Source of the DNA: Bacteroides stercoris ATCC 43183
Lineage (GTDB): Bacteria > Bacteroidota > Bacteroidia > Bacteroidales > Bacteroidaceae
Reading direction: 5' to 3'
DNA: 64,000 bases
Assembly: GCF_025147325.1 (NCBI RefSeq)
Contig: NZ_CP102262.1
Span: forward strand, 2,046,001 to 2,110,000
Part shown: one piece after another, positions 1-8,401 of the stretch
How positions within the stretch are numbered: the stretch's first letter is position 1
Layout: each line of letters opens with the position of its first letter
Program-made: the position numbers and the translations under genes
The notes under the pieces: model-generated
What the model saw: the letters and a program-made list of their open reading frames with translations, nothing else
Databases searched by the model: none
What the model was told of the DNA's origin: nothing

Positions 1-318
1 TACAATCAGACACGGCAATTCGGCTCCTGCAATGTAGGAGATACCTTCCTGCTTGAGGCTGACACCGGGGCTGGACGAAGAGGTCATTACCATTTTTCCG
101 CTTCCGGCGCCACCGTATACCATATTGATAGCTGCCACTTCACTCTCTGCCTGAAGTACTACCATACCGGTGGTTTCCCACGGTTTCAGTTCGGCGAGTG
201 TTTCCAATACCTCTGATTGGGGGGTAATAGGGTAACCGAAGTATCCGTCGGCGCCGCAGCGGATGGCTGCATGGGCGATGGCTTCGTTTCCTTTCATTAA
301 TACAACTTCTTCTGCCAT
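1..318 (-). CDS. vorB: 2-oxoacid:ferredoxin oxidoreductase, VorB-like alpha subunit (partial)
   Basis: This is the N-terminal 106 codons of a pyruvate/2-oxoisovalerate ferredoxin oxidoreductase alpha subunit; the rest lies left of the window. The enzyme family oxidatively decarboxylates branched-chain or other 2-oxoacids to acyl-CoA and reduces ferredoxin, or runs in reverse, in the cytoplasm. The reading shows [13 protein letters not shown] at the start, the family motif GYPITPQSE near residues 28-36 and a [10 protein letters not shown] stretch. The gene begins 11 bases after the ferredoxin-like gene on the same strand, which supports one operon. Family assignment is firm; the exact substrate (2-oxoisovalerate versus 2-oxoglutarate or pyruvate) is inferred from the separate small ferredoxin subunit and cannot be fixed from this fragment. 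Confidence 0.85.
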   Translation of the reverse strand, partial: MAEEVVLMKGNEAIAHAAIRCGADGYFGYPITPQSEVLETLAELKPWETTGMVVLQAESEVAAINMVYGGAGSGKMVMTSSSSPGVSLKQEGISYIAGAELPCLIV

Positions 319-329
319 ATTCTTCTTAT

Positions 330-557
330 TTATTCAACTTTTACTTTATAAACCGAGATACATCCGTCCGGACATACAGTTGCGCATGAACTGCATCCGT
401 TACAGGTATCTTCCAATATCTGGTGGGCATAGTTATACCCTTTCACGTTCACCTCTTTGGTGAGGGCTATTACATTGAGCGGACAAGCCACAACACACAG
501 GTTGCAGCCTTTGCAACGCTCGGTGTCTACTACGATTGCTCCTTTGATTTTTGCCAT
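330..557 (-). CDS. 4Fe-4S ferredoxin subunit of 2-oxoacid oxidoreductase
   Basis: A 75-residue dicluster ferredoxin, the delta-type electron-transfer subunit of the neighbouring 2-oxoacid oxidoreductase. Two CxxCxxCxxxC motifs are visible (C15, C18, C21, C25 and C52, C55, C58, C62), each followed by P, as in bacterial-type 2[4Fe-4S] ferredoxins; an extra cysteine is present at position 66. There is no signal peptide, so it is cytoplasmic. It lies between a small TPR gene (12 bases upstream) and the alpha subunit (11 bases downstream), and the three probably share one transcript. Confidence 0.9.
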   Translation of the reverse strand: MAKIKGAIVVDTERCKGCNLCVVACPLNVIALTKEVNVKGYNYAHQILEDTCNGCSSCATVCPDGCISVYKVKVE

Positions 558-569
558 AATTTACGTTTT

Positions 570-845
570 TTATTGATTGTACATATCCTTGTGATAGAAG
601 TTCAGAATATCCATTACCATGTTATAGGCTTGCCGGGCGGGGCTGTCCGGATTGAGGTCGATGGCATAGCGGTAGTTGTTCAGCGCTTGCTGCCAGTTGC
701 TCTGTTTGCGGTATGCGTTCCCCCGGAGATAATAGGCTTCGTCTTTTTGCGGGAAATCGGTCTGAAGCAGTTCGTCAAGCAACAGAATGGCCTGCTCTAC
801 GTTTCCCTGACTGATAAGCTCTTTTATGGTGTTTAATTGCTCCAT
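570..845 (-). CDS. Small tetratricopeptide repeat protein
   Basis: A 91-residue all-helical protein with two or three TPR units. The clearest runs from about residue 32, with the pattern DEAYYLRGNAYRKQSNWQQA followed by NNYRYAIDLNP. TPR proteins serve as protein-docking scaffolds; no catalytic residues are seen. It is the first gene of the ferredoxin oxidoreductase operon, 12 bases before the ferredoxin gene, so a role in assembly of that complex is conceivable, but this is inference from position only. Confidence 0.75.
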   Translation of the reverse strand: MEQLNTIKELISQGNVEQAILLLDELLQTDFPQKDEAYYLRGNAYRKQSNWQQALNNYRYAIDLNPDSPARQAYNMVMDILNFYHKDMYNQ

Positions 846-874
846 ATCGTTCTGAGTTCCGGATTATTTAAATA

Positions 875-882
875 CAAAGATA
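875..882 (-). promoter_or_regulatory. Candidate -7 element for the TPR-ferredoxin-vorB operon
   Basis: CAAAGATA on the + strand reads TATCTTTG on the - strand, a match to the Bacteroidetes -7 consensus TAnnTTTG, about 30 bases before the TPR start codon. No convincing -33 TTTG lies 19-21 bases upstream. Confidence 0.5.
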
Positions 883-960
883 GTTTTTATTTGAAGATGA
901 GAGGCATCTTTACTGTGAAAAATAAGAAAATAAGGAGACGGTTGTATCTTGTCTTTTCTT

Positions 961-1088
961 ATTCCGGGCATTTGCTTCCGAAACTCCCGGCATTTGCTTC
1001 CCATATTCCGGGTGTTTTCTATTGGAATGCCCGGTCTTTCAGGAGTAAACTCCGGGCGTTTCGGGAGCAAATGCCGGGGGATTGGGAG
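961..1088. repeat. 22-bp-period degenerate tandem array A
   Basis: Five consecutive 22-base units start at 961, 983, 1005, 1027 and 1049, with a partial sixth at 1071. Each begins A(T/C)(T/G)CC(C/G)GG and has TTT near the centre. The first and last parts are also inverted copies of each other: 964-984 begins CCGGGCATTTGCTTCC, and 1058-1079 has its near reverse complement (GGGAGCAAATGCCGGGG). The whole can therefore fold into a long imperfect hairpin. It fills most of the 379-base gap between the TPR gene and the GH28 gene. A period of 22 is not a multiple of three, so the array is unlikely to code. The rest of the gap holds the promoter element above and nothing else I recognise. Confidence 0.75.
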
Positions 1089-1224
1089 ATATGACAATCC
1101 CTTTGTTCCGGCTTTGATTCATTACGATGCAAAGCAGGACAAAGGGATGTTCTCCTGATGAATGTGCAGATGGAATATACTTCTTCGGTCTTTTATTTTA
1201 GCAGGGATTGTCGGGGGAGACCGG

Positions 1225-2628
1225 TTATTTCACAAGTTCCCCGTTTATGTACAGATTCTTGAACGTGACATCTTTTGCTCCGCTAATCCGGTTTTTACCT
1301 TCCTTGACGTTATTGAAGCGGCTGTCTTCCACGCTTACATTATAAACGTGCTTGTCATCATCAAGTCCGATGATGAGTACACCGAGTTTGCTCTTCTCGC
1401 AAGTCACGTTTTTGAGATGTACGTTGCGCACGGTAGGGGCATAGCCGCGATTGCACTTTTCCCGGTTTTCGTATTGCAGGTTGATGCGCAGTACGGCTTC
1501 GCGGCATTGGCCGACGGTGACGTTGCGTACAAATACATTCTCTATCAGTCCGCCGCGGCAGGTACTGGTCTTGATGCGGATTACGCGGTCCAGGTCGGGG
1601 CTGTCCATGCGGCAGTTCTCAACGAACAGGTTACGGTAGCCGCCGGATATTTCACTGCCGATAACGACGCCGCCATGACCGTTTTTCATGAAGCAGCCGC
1701 GCACGATGATATTTTCGCTGGGAATGTTCCACTTGCGTCCGTCCTGGTTACGGCCGGATTTGATGGCTATGCAGTCGTCGCCCGTATCGAAGGTACAGTT
1801 CTCTATCAGTACGTTTTTGCAGGATTCCGGGTCGCAGCCGTCTCCGTTGGGACCACGGTTGAATACGTGCACGCCACGTACGATGAGGCTTTCGCAAAAC
1901 AACGGGTGTATAACCCAGAACGGAGAGTTCAGCAGGGTTACATCCTCTATCAGTACCGTGTTGCAGGAATAGAGGTTGATGAGCTGCGGGCGCATGCCGT
2001 CTTCGGGTTTCATGATACGCTTGTATACCGGCGTGGATGTTTCCCCGTACATCAGCAGACGTTCGCGTCCGCCGTTGCGTTGGGCCACCATGCCTTCTTT
2101 CCAGCCGTAGCGCGAAGCGCCGCACATCGGCCACCAGGTTTCGTTGGAACCCTGACCGTCGATTGTCCCTTTGCCGGTGATGGCGATGTTGGTTTCGCCG
2201 TATGCATATATCAGCGGGCGGGCATTGTAGCAGTCCAGACCTTCCCAACGGGTGATGACGGCAGGGAAGTAAAGGCTCTGGTCGGTGGAGAATTTCAGTA
2301 CGGCTCCTTCTTCCACATGAAAATTTACGTTGCTCTTTAGGGTGATGGGACCAGTATGGAAAGTCCCTTTAGGTACTACGACCGTTCCGCCGCCGTTCAG
2401 GCTGCATGTCAGGATGGCCCGGTTGATAGCCTCATGGCAAGGTTCATCCGGCGTATCCGGTTGTGCACCGAAGTCTGTGATGAGGTAGGTACGTTTGGGG
2501 AAAGAGGTCCGCTTGATTTGTTTTTCAATTTTGGCGCTTTCCTTGAAGGCTTTGTCAAAGTCTATCGGATTGGCGGTGGCCAGGGTTACCGATAGAAGCA
2601 GGGAGATGATTCCGATTACTTTCTTCAT
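1225..2628 (-). CDS. Secreted glycoside hydrolase family 28 (polygalacturonase-like)
   Basis: A 467-residue right-handed beta-helix enzyme that hydrolyses pectic galacturonan or related rhamnogalacturonan linkages. It starts with a signal peptide (MKKVIGIISLLLSVTLATAN), so it is exported, probably to the periplasm. The GH28 catalytic signature is present in order: NGDGCD at about 261-266, DTGDDC at 281-286 (the paired catalytic aspartates), NGHGG with the catalytic His near 318, and RIKT at 351-354. The N-terminal TDFGAQPD matches the usual pectate-lyase-superfamily opening. It stands alone, with no SusC/SusD pair or regulator beside it, and is flanked by 22-bp arrays on both sides. The family is firm; the linkage cleaved is not determined. 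Confidence 0.93.
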   Translation of the reverse strand: MKKVIGIISLLLSVTLATANPIDFDKAFKESAKIEKQIKRTSFPKRTYLITDFGAQPDTPDEPCHEAINRAILTCSLNGGGTVVVPKGTFHTGPITLKSNVNFHVEEGAVLKFSTDQSLYFPAVITRWEGLDCYNARPLIYAYGETNIAITGKGTIDGQGSNETWWPMCGASRYGWKEGMVAQRNGGRERLLMYGETSTPVYKRIMKPEDGMRPQLINLYSCNTVLIEDVTLLNSPFWVIHPLFCESLIVRGVHVFNRGPNGDGCDPESCKNVLIENCTFDTGDDCIAIKSGRNQDGRKWNIPSENIIVRGCFMKNGHGGVVIGSEISGGYRNLFVENCRMDSPDLDRVIRIKTSTCRGGLIENVFVRNVTVGQCREAVLRINLQYENREKCNRGYAPTVRNVHLKNVTCEKSKLGVLIIGLDDDKHVYNVSVEDSRFNNVKEGKNRISGAKDVTFKNLYINGELVK

Positions 2629-2672
2629 GCGTTTTTCTTTTATGTTCTTAAATGGTAAATAGATTGCGCAGG

Positions 2673-2680
2673 CAAAAGTA
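2673..2680 (-). promoter_or_regulatory. Candidate -7 element for the GH28 gene
   Basis: CAAAAGTA reads TACTTTTG on the - strand (TAnnTTTG consensus), 45 bases before the GH28 start. No clear -33 element was found. Confidence 0.45.
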
Positions 2681-2734
2681 GGAAAACTCTTCCGGTGACA
2701 GAGGTTAGTTTTTGATTGAAAGGGTGTAATAATT

Positions 2735-2868
2735 GACTGAGATGAAGAAAAATCCGTTCCGTAAGACGAAAAAAAATTATCCCGTGAGATGAAATAAATC
2801 GTCTCGCGGGATGATTTTCTTTATCTCGCAGGGCGAATAATTCCGTCTCACGGGATGAAAACAACCGG
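2735..2868. repeat. 22-bp-period degenerate tandem array C
   Basis: Units start at 2781, 2803, 2825 and 2847 with exact 22-base spacing. Two more diverged 23-base units start at 2735 and 2758. The common pattern is (C/T)C(G/A)(C/T)G(A/G)GA(T/C)GAA followed by an A/T-rich half. Cores such as ATCCCGTGAGA and TCTCACGGGAT are reverse complements, so neighbouring units can pair. The array lies between rpiB and the GH28 gene. Confidence 0.7.
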
Positions 2869-2893
2869 TTAAGGGCTTCCTTGAATCCGAGGG

Positions 2894-3331
2894 TTATCCC
2901 TGTACCGGTATCTTGTCTATTCTCCGCTGGTGGCGTCCGCCCTCAAACGAAGTGTTGAAGAATTCGGTCATAATCATATCCGCTTCTTCCGTGCCGATGA
3001 AGCGTCCCGGCATGACAAGGACATTGGCATCGTTGTGCTGGCGTGCCAGATGAGCAATTTCGGCAGTCCAGCAAAGAGCCGCACGAATGCCCTGATGCTT
3101 GTTGAGCGTCATGTTGATGCCGTTTCCGCTGCCGCAGATAGCAATTCCCGGGTAGCATTCGCCTGCTTCGACAGCTTGCGCCAGCTGATGGGCAAAGTCG
3201 GGATAGTCGCAGCTTTCGGTGGAGTAGGTTCCGTAATCTTTGTAAGGCCAGCCTTTGGCTTCCAGCCAACCGCGGACATACTCTTTCAGTTCAAAGCCGG
3301 CGTGGTCGGAACAAAGTCCAATAGTTTTCAT
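2894..3331 (-). CDS. rpiB: Ribose-5-phosphate isomerase B
   Basis: A 145-residue cytoplasmic isomerase interconverting ribose 5-phosphate and ribulose 5-phosphate (LacAB/RpiB family). Visible family features are the N-terminal CSDHAGFELK, the ICGSGNGI loop around residue 70 that binds the phosphate and carries the catalytic region, and IRAALCW just after it. Length fits the family. It lies downstream of transketolase on the same strand, pairing two non-oxidative pentose phosphate enzymes. A strong hairpin separates them, so co-transcription would need read-through. Confidence 0.93.
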   Translation of the reverse strand: MKTIGLCSDHAGFELKEYVRGWLEAKGWPYKDYGTYSTESCDYPDFAHQLAQAVEAGECYPGIAICGSGNGINMTLNKHQGIRAALCWTAEIAHLARQHNDANVLVMPGRFIGTEEADMIMTEFFNTSFEGGRHQRRIDKIPVQG

Positions 3332-3359
3332 ATAAAATAAAATGATAGAGTGATAATGT

Positions 3360-3440
3360 GAAAAAACGATAGAGCAATGAGGTGACGATGTAGTGCAGCA
3401 TGTGCAGGCTTTTCTACCTTATCGCCTCATTACTCTATCA
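3360..3440 (-). terminator. Rho-independent terminator after tkt
   Basis: The - strand transcript carries an 18-bp stem (3368-3385 pairing with 3422-3439, two G-U or mismatch positions) directly followed by six U (AAAAAA at 3361-3366 on the + strand). It sits between the tkt stop and the rpiB start. A partial third copy of the same GATAGAG sequence lies at 3343-3350. Confidence 0.65.
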
Positions 3441-3459
3441 TTATTTTACTGTTGTTTTA

Positions 3460-5469
3460 TTAAATCATTGCCTTTACTTGCTTGTACACGTTTTCTGCTG
3501 TGAAGCCCAGCTTTTCGTCCAGCACTTTGTAAGGAGCGGAGAAACCGAACGATTCCAATCCCCAAACCTTACCGTGGGCGCCTACCAAGCCTTCCAGCGT
3601 AACGGGCAGGCCGGCGGTCAGACCGAATACTTTTGCATTTGCCGGAATCACGCTCTCCTGATAGCCCGGAGCCTGACTGCGGAACAGTCCTTCGGACGGA
3701 ACAGATACGATGCGCAGCTTGACACCGTCCTTGCGCAGCAGTTCTGCACCGGCCACCAGCGTGGCTACTTCGGAACCGGAAGCTACAAGGATAACGTCCG
3801 GATTCTCGTCCGAACCGGCTACGATATAAGCGCCTTTGGCTGCCTGGCTGTAATCATTGCCTGCAGGCAGGTTGGCGATGTTCTGACGGGAGAATATCAA
3901 AGCGGTCGGGGTAGACATGTTCTCCATGGCAAGTTTCCATGCTACGGTTGTTTCTTCCGCATCGGCAGGACGGAGTACCAGCATGGAGTTATGCCCCTTG
4001 TGGTTTTTCAGCTTTTCCATTAAGCGGATTTGAGCTTCCTGTTCCACCGGTTCGTGCGTAGGACCGTCTTCGCCTACGCGGAATGCGTCGTGTGTCCAGA
4101 TGAATTTTACGGGAGTTTCCATGAGGGCAGCCATACGTACGGCTGGTTTCATGTAGTCGGAGAATACGAAGAATGTTCCGCAAGCGGGGATAACGCCGCC
4201 ATGCAGCGCCATACCGATGCAGCAGCATGCCATTGTCAGTTCCGATACGCCTGCCTGGAAGAATGCACCGCTGAAATCGCCTTTCTTGAAGGAGTGGGTC
4301 TTTTTCAGGAAGCCGTCGGTCTTGTCGGAGTTGGACAAGTCGGCGGAAGCCACAATCATGTTTTCCACCTGAGTGGCGAGAGCACCGAGTACGGTAGCCG
4401 ATGCGGCACGTGTAGCGACATTGGCTTTCTGTTCGATTGCAGCCCAGTCCACTTCGGGAGCCTTGCCGGAGAAGAACAGTTCCAGTTTGGCTGCCTTTTC
4501 GGGATTGGCTTTTGCCCATGCGGCTTTGGCGGCATATTTTTCTGCCATGATGCCCTTCAATTCGGCAGCGCGTCTGGCGTAAAGCTCGGCTACTTCCGGG
4601 AAGACAGTGAACGGATTTTCCGGGTTACCGCCCAGGTTCTTGATTGTATTTACATAAGCGTCGCCGCCCAAAGGAGCACCGTGTGTAGCGCAGTTGGCTT
4701 CGTAGCTGCTGCCGTCTGCCTTGCGTGCACCTTTGCCCATTACGGTGTGACCGATAATCAGCGTAGGACGCTCAGCTTCGGCTTTAGCCTCGTTGAGTGC
4801 GCTGCGGATGGCATCTGCATCGTTACCGTCGATTGTGATGACTTTCCAGCCCCATGCCTCGTATTTCTTTGCTGTATCTTCGATGGTTACATCTTTCGTT
4901 TCGGTGGAAAGCTGGATGTCGTTTGCATCATAGAACATGATGAGGTTGTCCAGTCCCAGCGCACCGGCAATACGGCCTGCACCCTGTGAGATTTCTTCCT
5001 GAATGCCCCCGTCGGAGATATAGGCGTAAATCGTCTGGTTCATTACTTCTTCAAAACGGGCTTTCATGAACTTGGCGGCGATGGCTGCTCCAACGGCAAA
5101 GGTATGTCCTTGTCCCAACGGACCGGAAGTGTTTTCGATGCCGCGCATAATGTCGCGTTCGGGGTGTCCCGGAGTGGGGCTGCCCCATTGGCGGAACTCT
5201 TTCAGCTCATCCAATGTGAATTTGCCTGCCAACGCCAATGTGGAATAGAGCATCGGCGACATGTGTCCCGGGTCGAGGAAGAAACGGTCGCGACCTTCCC
5301 ACGCGGGGTTCTCGGGGTCGTACACTAAGAACTCGGAGAAGAGTACATTCACAAAGTCGGCACCGCCCATAGCGCCACCGGGGTGTCCGGAATTGGCTTT
5401 TTCGACCATAGAAGCAGCAAGGATACGGATGTTGTCCGCTGCAAGGTTCATAAGTTTCTTGTCGTTCAT
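3460..5469 (-). CDS. tkt: Transketolase
   Basis: A 669-residue thiamine diphosphate enzyme moving two-carbon ketol units between sugar phosphates in the pentose phosphate pathway. The chosen start gives MNDKKLMNLAADNIRILA; a longer open frame runs to 5637, but a promoter at 5540-5570 lies inside that extension, so the shorter start is preferred. Visible family motifs include SGHPGGAMGGAD near the N-terminus, GPLGQG, the diphosphate-binding SDGGIQEEIS region, and HDAFRVGEDGPTHEPVEQ in the pyrimidine-binding domain, with the usual three-domain length. It is followed by rpiB. Confidence 0.95.
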   Translation of the reverse strand: MNDKKLMNLAADNIRILAASMVEKANSGHPGGAMGGADFVNVLFSEFLVYDPENPAWEGRDRFFLDPGHMSPMLYSTLALAGKFTLDELKEFRQWGSPTPGHPERDIMRGIENTSGPLGQGHTFAVGAAIAAKFMKARFEEVMNQTIYAYISDGGIQEEISQGAGRIAGALGLDNLIMFYDANDIQLSTETKDVTIEDTAKKYEAWGWKVITIDGNDADAIRSALNEAKAEAERPTLIIGHTVMGKGARKADGSSYEANCATHGAPLGGDAYVNTIKNLGGNPENPFTVFPEVAELYARRAAELKGIMAEKYAAKAAWAKANPEKAAKLELFFSGKAPEVDWAAIEQKANVATRAASATVLGALATQVENMIVASADLSNSDKTDGFLKKTHSFKKGDFSGAFFQAGVSELTMACCCIGMALHGGVIPACGTFFVFSDYMKPAVRMAALMETPVKFIWTHDAFRVGEDGPTHEPVEQEAQIRLMEKLKNHKGHNSMLVLRPADAEETTVAWKLAMENMSTPTALIFSRQNIANLPAGNDYSQAAKGAYIVAGSDENPDVILVASGSEVATLVAGAELLRKDGVKLRIVSVPSEGLFRSQAPGYQESVIPANAKVFGLTAGLPVTLEGLVGAHGKVWGLESFGFSAPYKVLDEKLGFTAENVYKQVKAMI

Positions 5470-5539
5470 ATTATAAAATATAATTGTTATTTGAATATTC
5501 TGTAAGTGAATTGAATTCTTGCTTGTTGTTTTACCAGGA

Positions 5540-5569
5540 CAAAGATAACTCTTTATGTGCAATTTACAA
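5540..5569 (-). promoter_or_regulatory. Promoter for tkt
   Basis: On the - strand, TTG (5567-5569) is followed after 19 bases by TATCTTTG (5540-5547), a good Bacteroidetes -33/-7 pair. The predicted start is near 5533, giving a leader of about 60 bases before the tkt ATG. Confidence 0.65.
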
Positions 5570-5787
5570 TATAGAAAGCTGCTCTTTTTTCTTGCCTGTA
5601 TAACCTGCTTCCTGTTTTGAATACAATAACTGTTCACTGCTGACTGGTGGGTTTAGGATTGTCTGCCGGAAGGTAAACGAGGTGTGTTGTCGTTGTTGGG
5701 AGTTATTTATTTCTCTGCCGGAAATGGAACAATACCGGCTGCCGAGGAGTTTGTCCGGTATAGATGACAGGAAGGTCGGTTTAATAA
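5570..5787. other. Intergenic stretch between tkt promoter and galK terminator
   Basis: No gene is supported here. It contains TCTGCCGGAA twice (5662 and 5713) and a 7-bp inverted repeat, ATACCGG/CCGGTAT (about 5732-5761). The short open frames lack a ribosome site or recognisable product. Confidence 0.5.
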
Positions 5788-5822
5788 AAAAGACGCCTTC
5801 TTCACAGAAAGCGTCTTTTTTA
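5788..5822 (-). terminator. Terminator after galK
   Basis: AAAAAAGACGC and GCGTCTTTTTT form a strong hairpin with a short loop and run of T on both strands, just beyond the galK stop codon at 5841. Confidence 0.85.
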
Positions 5823-5840
5823 TTATAAATCGAATTATTT

Positions 5841-6995
5841 TTATTCCAATCTGCGTGCACCATCGCTGATTACAACATCGTAAATCTTCGGACTTCTGTT
5901 GAATTTCTTCTTGAATTCTTCTTTGGCTCTTTCAACGAAAGTACTATAAAGCTCTTCTTTAACGAGGTTGATGGTACAACCGCCAAATCCTCCGCCCATT
6001 ACGCGCGAACCGGTTACACCGCAATCAAAAGCAAGGTCGTTCAGGAAGTCGAGTTCTTCGCAGCTTACTTCATACAGTTTGCTCATGCCCTGGTGTGTTT
6101 CGTACATCTTTTGACCTACCGTTTCGTAATCGCCTTTCTCCAAAGCATCGCAAACATCGAGTACGCGTTGGATTTCTTCAATCACATATTCTGCACGCAT
6201 AAAGTCTTCTGCACTGATTTCGGCTTTGGCTTCTTCAAGCATTTCCATGTTGCAGTCGCGCAGGAATTCTACATGCGGATGTTTCTTCTGGATAGCGGCA
6301 ACAGCAGCCTCGCAACTTTGGCGACGTTTATTGTATGCCGACGAAGCAAGTTCGTGTTTTACCACAGAATCTACCAGTACCAGACGGTAACCTTTCGGCT
6401 CGAACGGGAAGTACTGGTATTCCAATGAACGGCAATCTAAACGGATGAGACTGCCTTTCTTGCCGAATACGGAAGCGAATTGGTCCATAATACCGCAGTT
6501 GACGCCACAATAGTTGTGTTCCGTAGCCTGGCCAACTTTGGCCAATTCGAATTTGTCGATTTTATTGTCGCCGAACAGATCGTTCAACGCATAAGCATAA
6601 GTGCTTTCCAAAGCTGCGGAAGAGGACATTCCTGCACCCAGAGGCACATCGCCTGCAAAAGCGGTATTGAATCCTTTTACTTCTACACCGCGTTTAATCA
6701 TTTCGCGGCATACACCGAAAATATATCTTGCCCAACTGGCGCGGGGAGCGTCTTCTTCATTTAAACCGAACTCTACGTAGTCTTTCAAGTCAATGGAATA
6801 GGCCTTTACTGTATTTGTGCCATTCGGTTTTATTTCCGCAATCATACCTTTGTCAATTGCGCCGGGGAATACAAAACCACCGTTGTAGTCGGTATGCTCA
6901 CCGATTAGATTAATGCGTCCCGGAGAAGCATAGACTGCTCCTGTTGTTCCGTCAAAATGCTTGATGAAACGGCTTCTTACGTATTCTATATCCAT
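5841..6995 (-). CDS. galK: Galactokinase
   Basis: A 384-residue GHMP-family kinase phosphorylating galactose to galactose 1-phosphate, the first committed step of the Leloir pathway. The galactokinase signature GRINLIGEHTDYNGG is at residues 26-40, the GHMP ATP loop GAGMSSSAALE is near residue 120, and the third motif GGGFGGCTINL is near the C-terminus. It is the last gene of galM-gluP-galK; the 49-base gap to gluP and the terminator beyond galK support one operon. Confidence 0.96.
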   Translation of the reverse strand: MDIEYVRSRFIKHFDGTTGAVYASPGRINLIGEHTDYNGGFVFPGAIDKGMIAEIKPNGTNTVKAYSIDLKDYVEFGLNEEDAPRASWARYIFGVCREMIKRGVEVKGFNTAFAGDVPLGAGMSSSAALESTYAYALNDLFGDNKIDKFELAKVGQATEHNYCGVNCGIMDQFASVFGKKGSLIRLDCRSLEYQYFPFEPKGYRLVLVDSVVKHELASSAYNKRRQSCEAAVAAIQKKHPHVEFLRDCNMEMLEEAKAEISAEDFMRAEYVIEEIQRVLDVCDALEKGDYETVGQKMYETHQGMSKLYEVSCEELDFLNDLAFDCGVTGSRVMGGGFGGCTINLVKEELYSTFVERAKEEFKKKFNRSPKIYDVVISDGARRLE

Positions 6996-7044
6996 GATAT
7001 TGTTTTTTAAGGTGAATAAATCTAATTACCTATAATATGTATTA

Positions 7045-8355
7045 TCAATCAACTTTAATGTCTTTATTTACATTCTTGCAACCTATCAGCGCATAATAAA
7101 GCAGGTAGGCAAGAGCCACTACAATCAACCAGTAGCTTGTTAAGTAGCCGATTCCGTCATTCCAGTCGACAATGGCATTTTGTAACAACGGCAGAATACC
7201 GCCACCGCATACAAGTACCATGAAAATACCGGAAGCCTTTTCCGTGTACTTGCCCAGTCCTTCTACTGCAAGGTTAAAGATACCGCCCCACATGATGGAT
7301 GTACAGAGTCCGACTAACGCCAAGAACATAGCGTTGACAGGTACATTGACAAGTCCGAACATTTCTTCGGCACTGTTCTTGAATACCGGCATGTTTACCA
7401 TGAGATCGGTTGGTGCAAACATGGCAGAGATAACCAGGAATATACCTATAACGGAAGCTGTGCCCAACATGGCTTTTGCTGATATTTTACTGCCGATACT
7501 GGCGCCGATGAGACGACCCACCAACATCAGTAACCAATAGGTTGCTGTTACTGAACCGGCGATAGCTTCTGCTCCTGCTCCATTTACACCCAGTACATCC
7601 AAGTCGGGATTTTGTAACCATTTGTTCAGAACATTGGGTACACCGACTTCAATACCTACATATACAAAGATACCGATTGCTCCGAAGATGAAATGACGGA
7701 ATGATAAAGGACCATACTGAGAAGGAGTGGTGTCGATTTTAACTTCCTGCTTTTCTTTTTCCGGAATAGTGGAGAAGAAGATGACAATGAATGCGAATGC
7801 AAAAATAGCCAGAGCCGCATACATCAATGGAAACACATCACTGATTTTTGCATTGGTAATGGAAGGTATTAAAATACCCGTAAGAATGATAACGGAGGTT
7901 CCTGCCAATGAATTGAACGAACCGCCGAGCTGGATAAGCTGGTTACCTTTGTTACCGCCACCGCCAAGTGTGTTGAGCATCGGGTTTACTACCGTATTAA
8001 GTAAACACATGGAAAAACCGGCAATGAATGCTCCCAACAGATAAATGCCGAAACTGCCCGCTACTCCTGAAAGCGTTTGGATACCCACACCGATAAATCC
8101 TACTGTAATGGCAATGAGTGCAGTCTTTTTATATCCCATTTTTTGCAACATATTACCTGCCGGATATCCCATTACTGCATATGCGATGAAGTTGGCAAAT
8201 ACGCCGAGAGTTCCCATCCAATTAGGTACTCCGAATTGAAATTTCAGGATATCACCCATTGGTGAGGCTAAATTGGTTACGAATGAAATCATACCAAATA
8301 AGAAAATCATCACAATAATGGCAACGATATTCCCATTCTGTTTTTGTTGTGTCAT
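7045..8355 (-). CDS. gluP: Glucose/galactose MFS transporter (GluP type)
   Basis: A 436-residue inner-membrane sugar:H+ symporter of the FucP/GluP branch of the major facilitator superfamily, with about 12 hydrophobic segments. The N-terminus has FLFGMISFVTNLASPMGDIL, and the conserved LGGGGNKGNQ region around residue 140 resembles the central loop of the family. It is placed between galM and galK, so galactose (and perhaps glucose) is the expected substrate. Related Bacteroides transporters carry fucose or N-acetylglucosamine; the gal neighbours make galactose the best reading. Confidence 0.88.
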   Translation of the reverse strand: MTQQKQNGNIVAIIVMIFLFGMISFVTNLASPMGDILKFQFGVPNWMGTLGVFANFIAYAVMGYPAGNMLQKMGYKKTALIAITVGFIGVGIQTLSGVAGSFGIYLLGAFIAGFSMCLLNTVVNPMLNTLGGGGNKGNQLIQLGGSFNSLAGTSVIILTGILIPSITNAKISDVFPLMYAALAIFAFAFIVIFFSTIPEKEKQEVKIDTTPSQYGPLSFRHFIFGAIGIFVYVGIEVGVPNVLNKWLQNPDLDVLGVNGAGAEAIAGSVTATYWLLMLVGRLIGASIGSKISAKAMLGTASVIGIFLVISAMFAPTDLMVNMPVFKNSAEEMFGLVNVPVNAMFLALVGLCTSIMWGGIFNLAVEGLGKYTEKASGIFMVLVCGGGILPLLQNAIVDWNDGIGYLTSYWLIVVALAYLLYYALIGCKNVNKDIKVD

Positions 8356-8401
8356 GGTTAATAATTGTTTATTAAGTTTATAATCAGGTTAGTTATTTCT
8401 T

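Noticed and set aside
961..1088. CRISPR-like array
   Set aside because: Units of 22 bases follow each other without spacers, differ from one another, and there are no cas genes in the window.
1162..2340. Long open frame (392 codons) opposite the GH28 gene
   Set aside because: It is the mirror of a clear GH28 gene with all catalytic motifs; its translation has no family features and no start signals.
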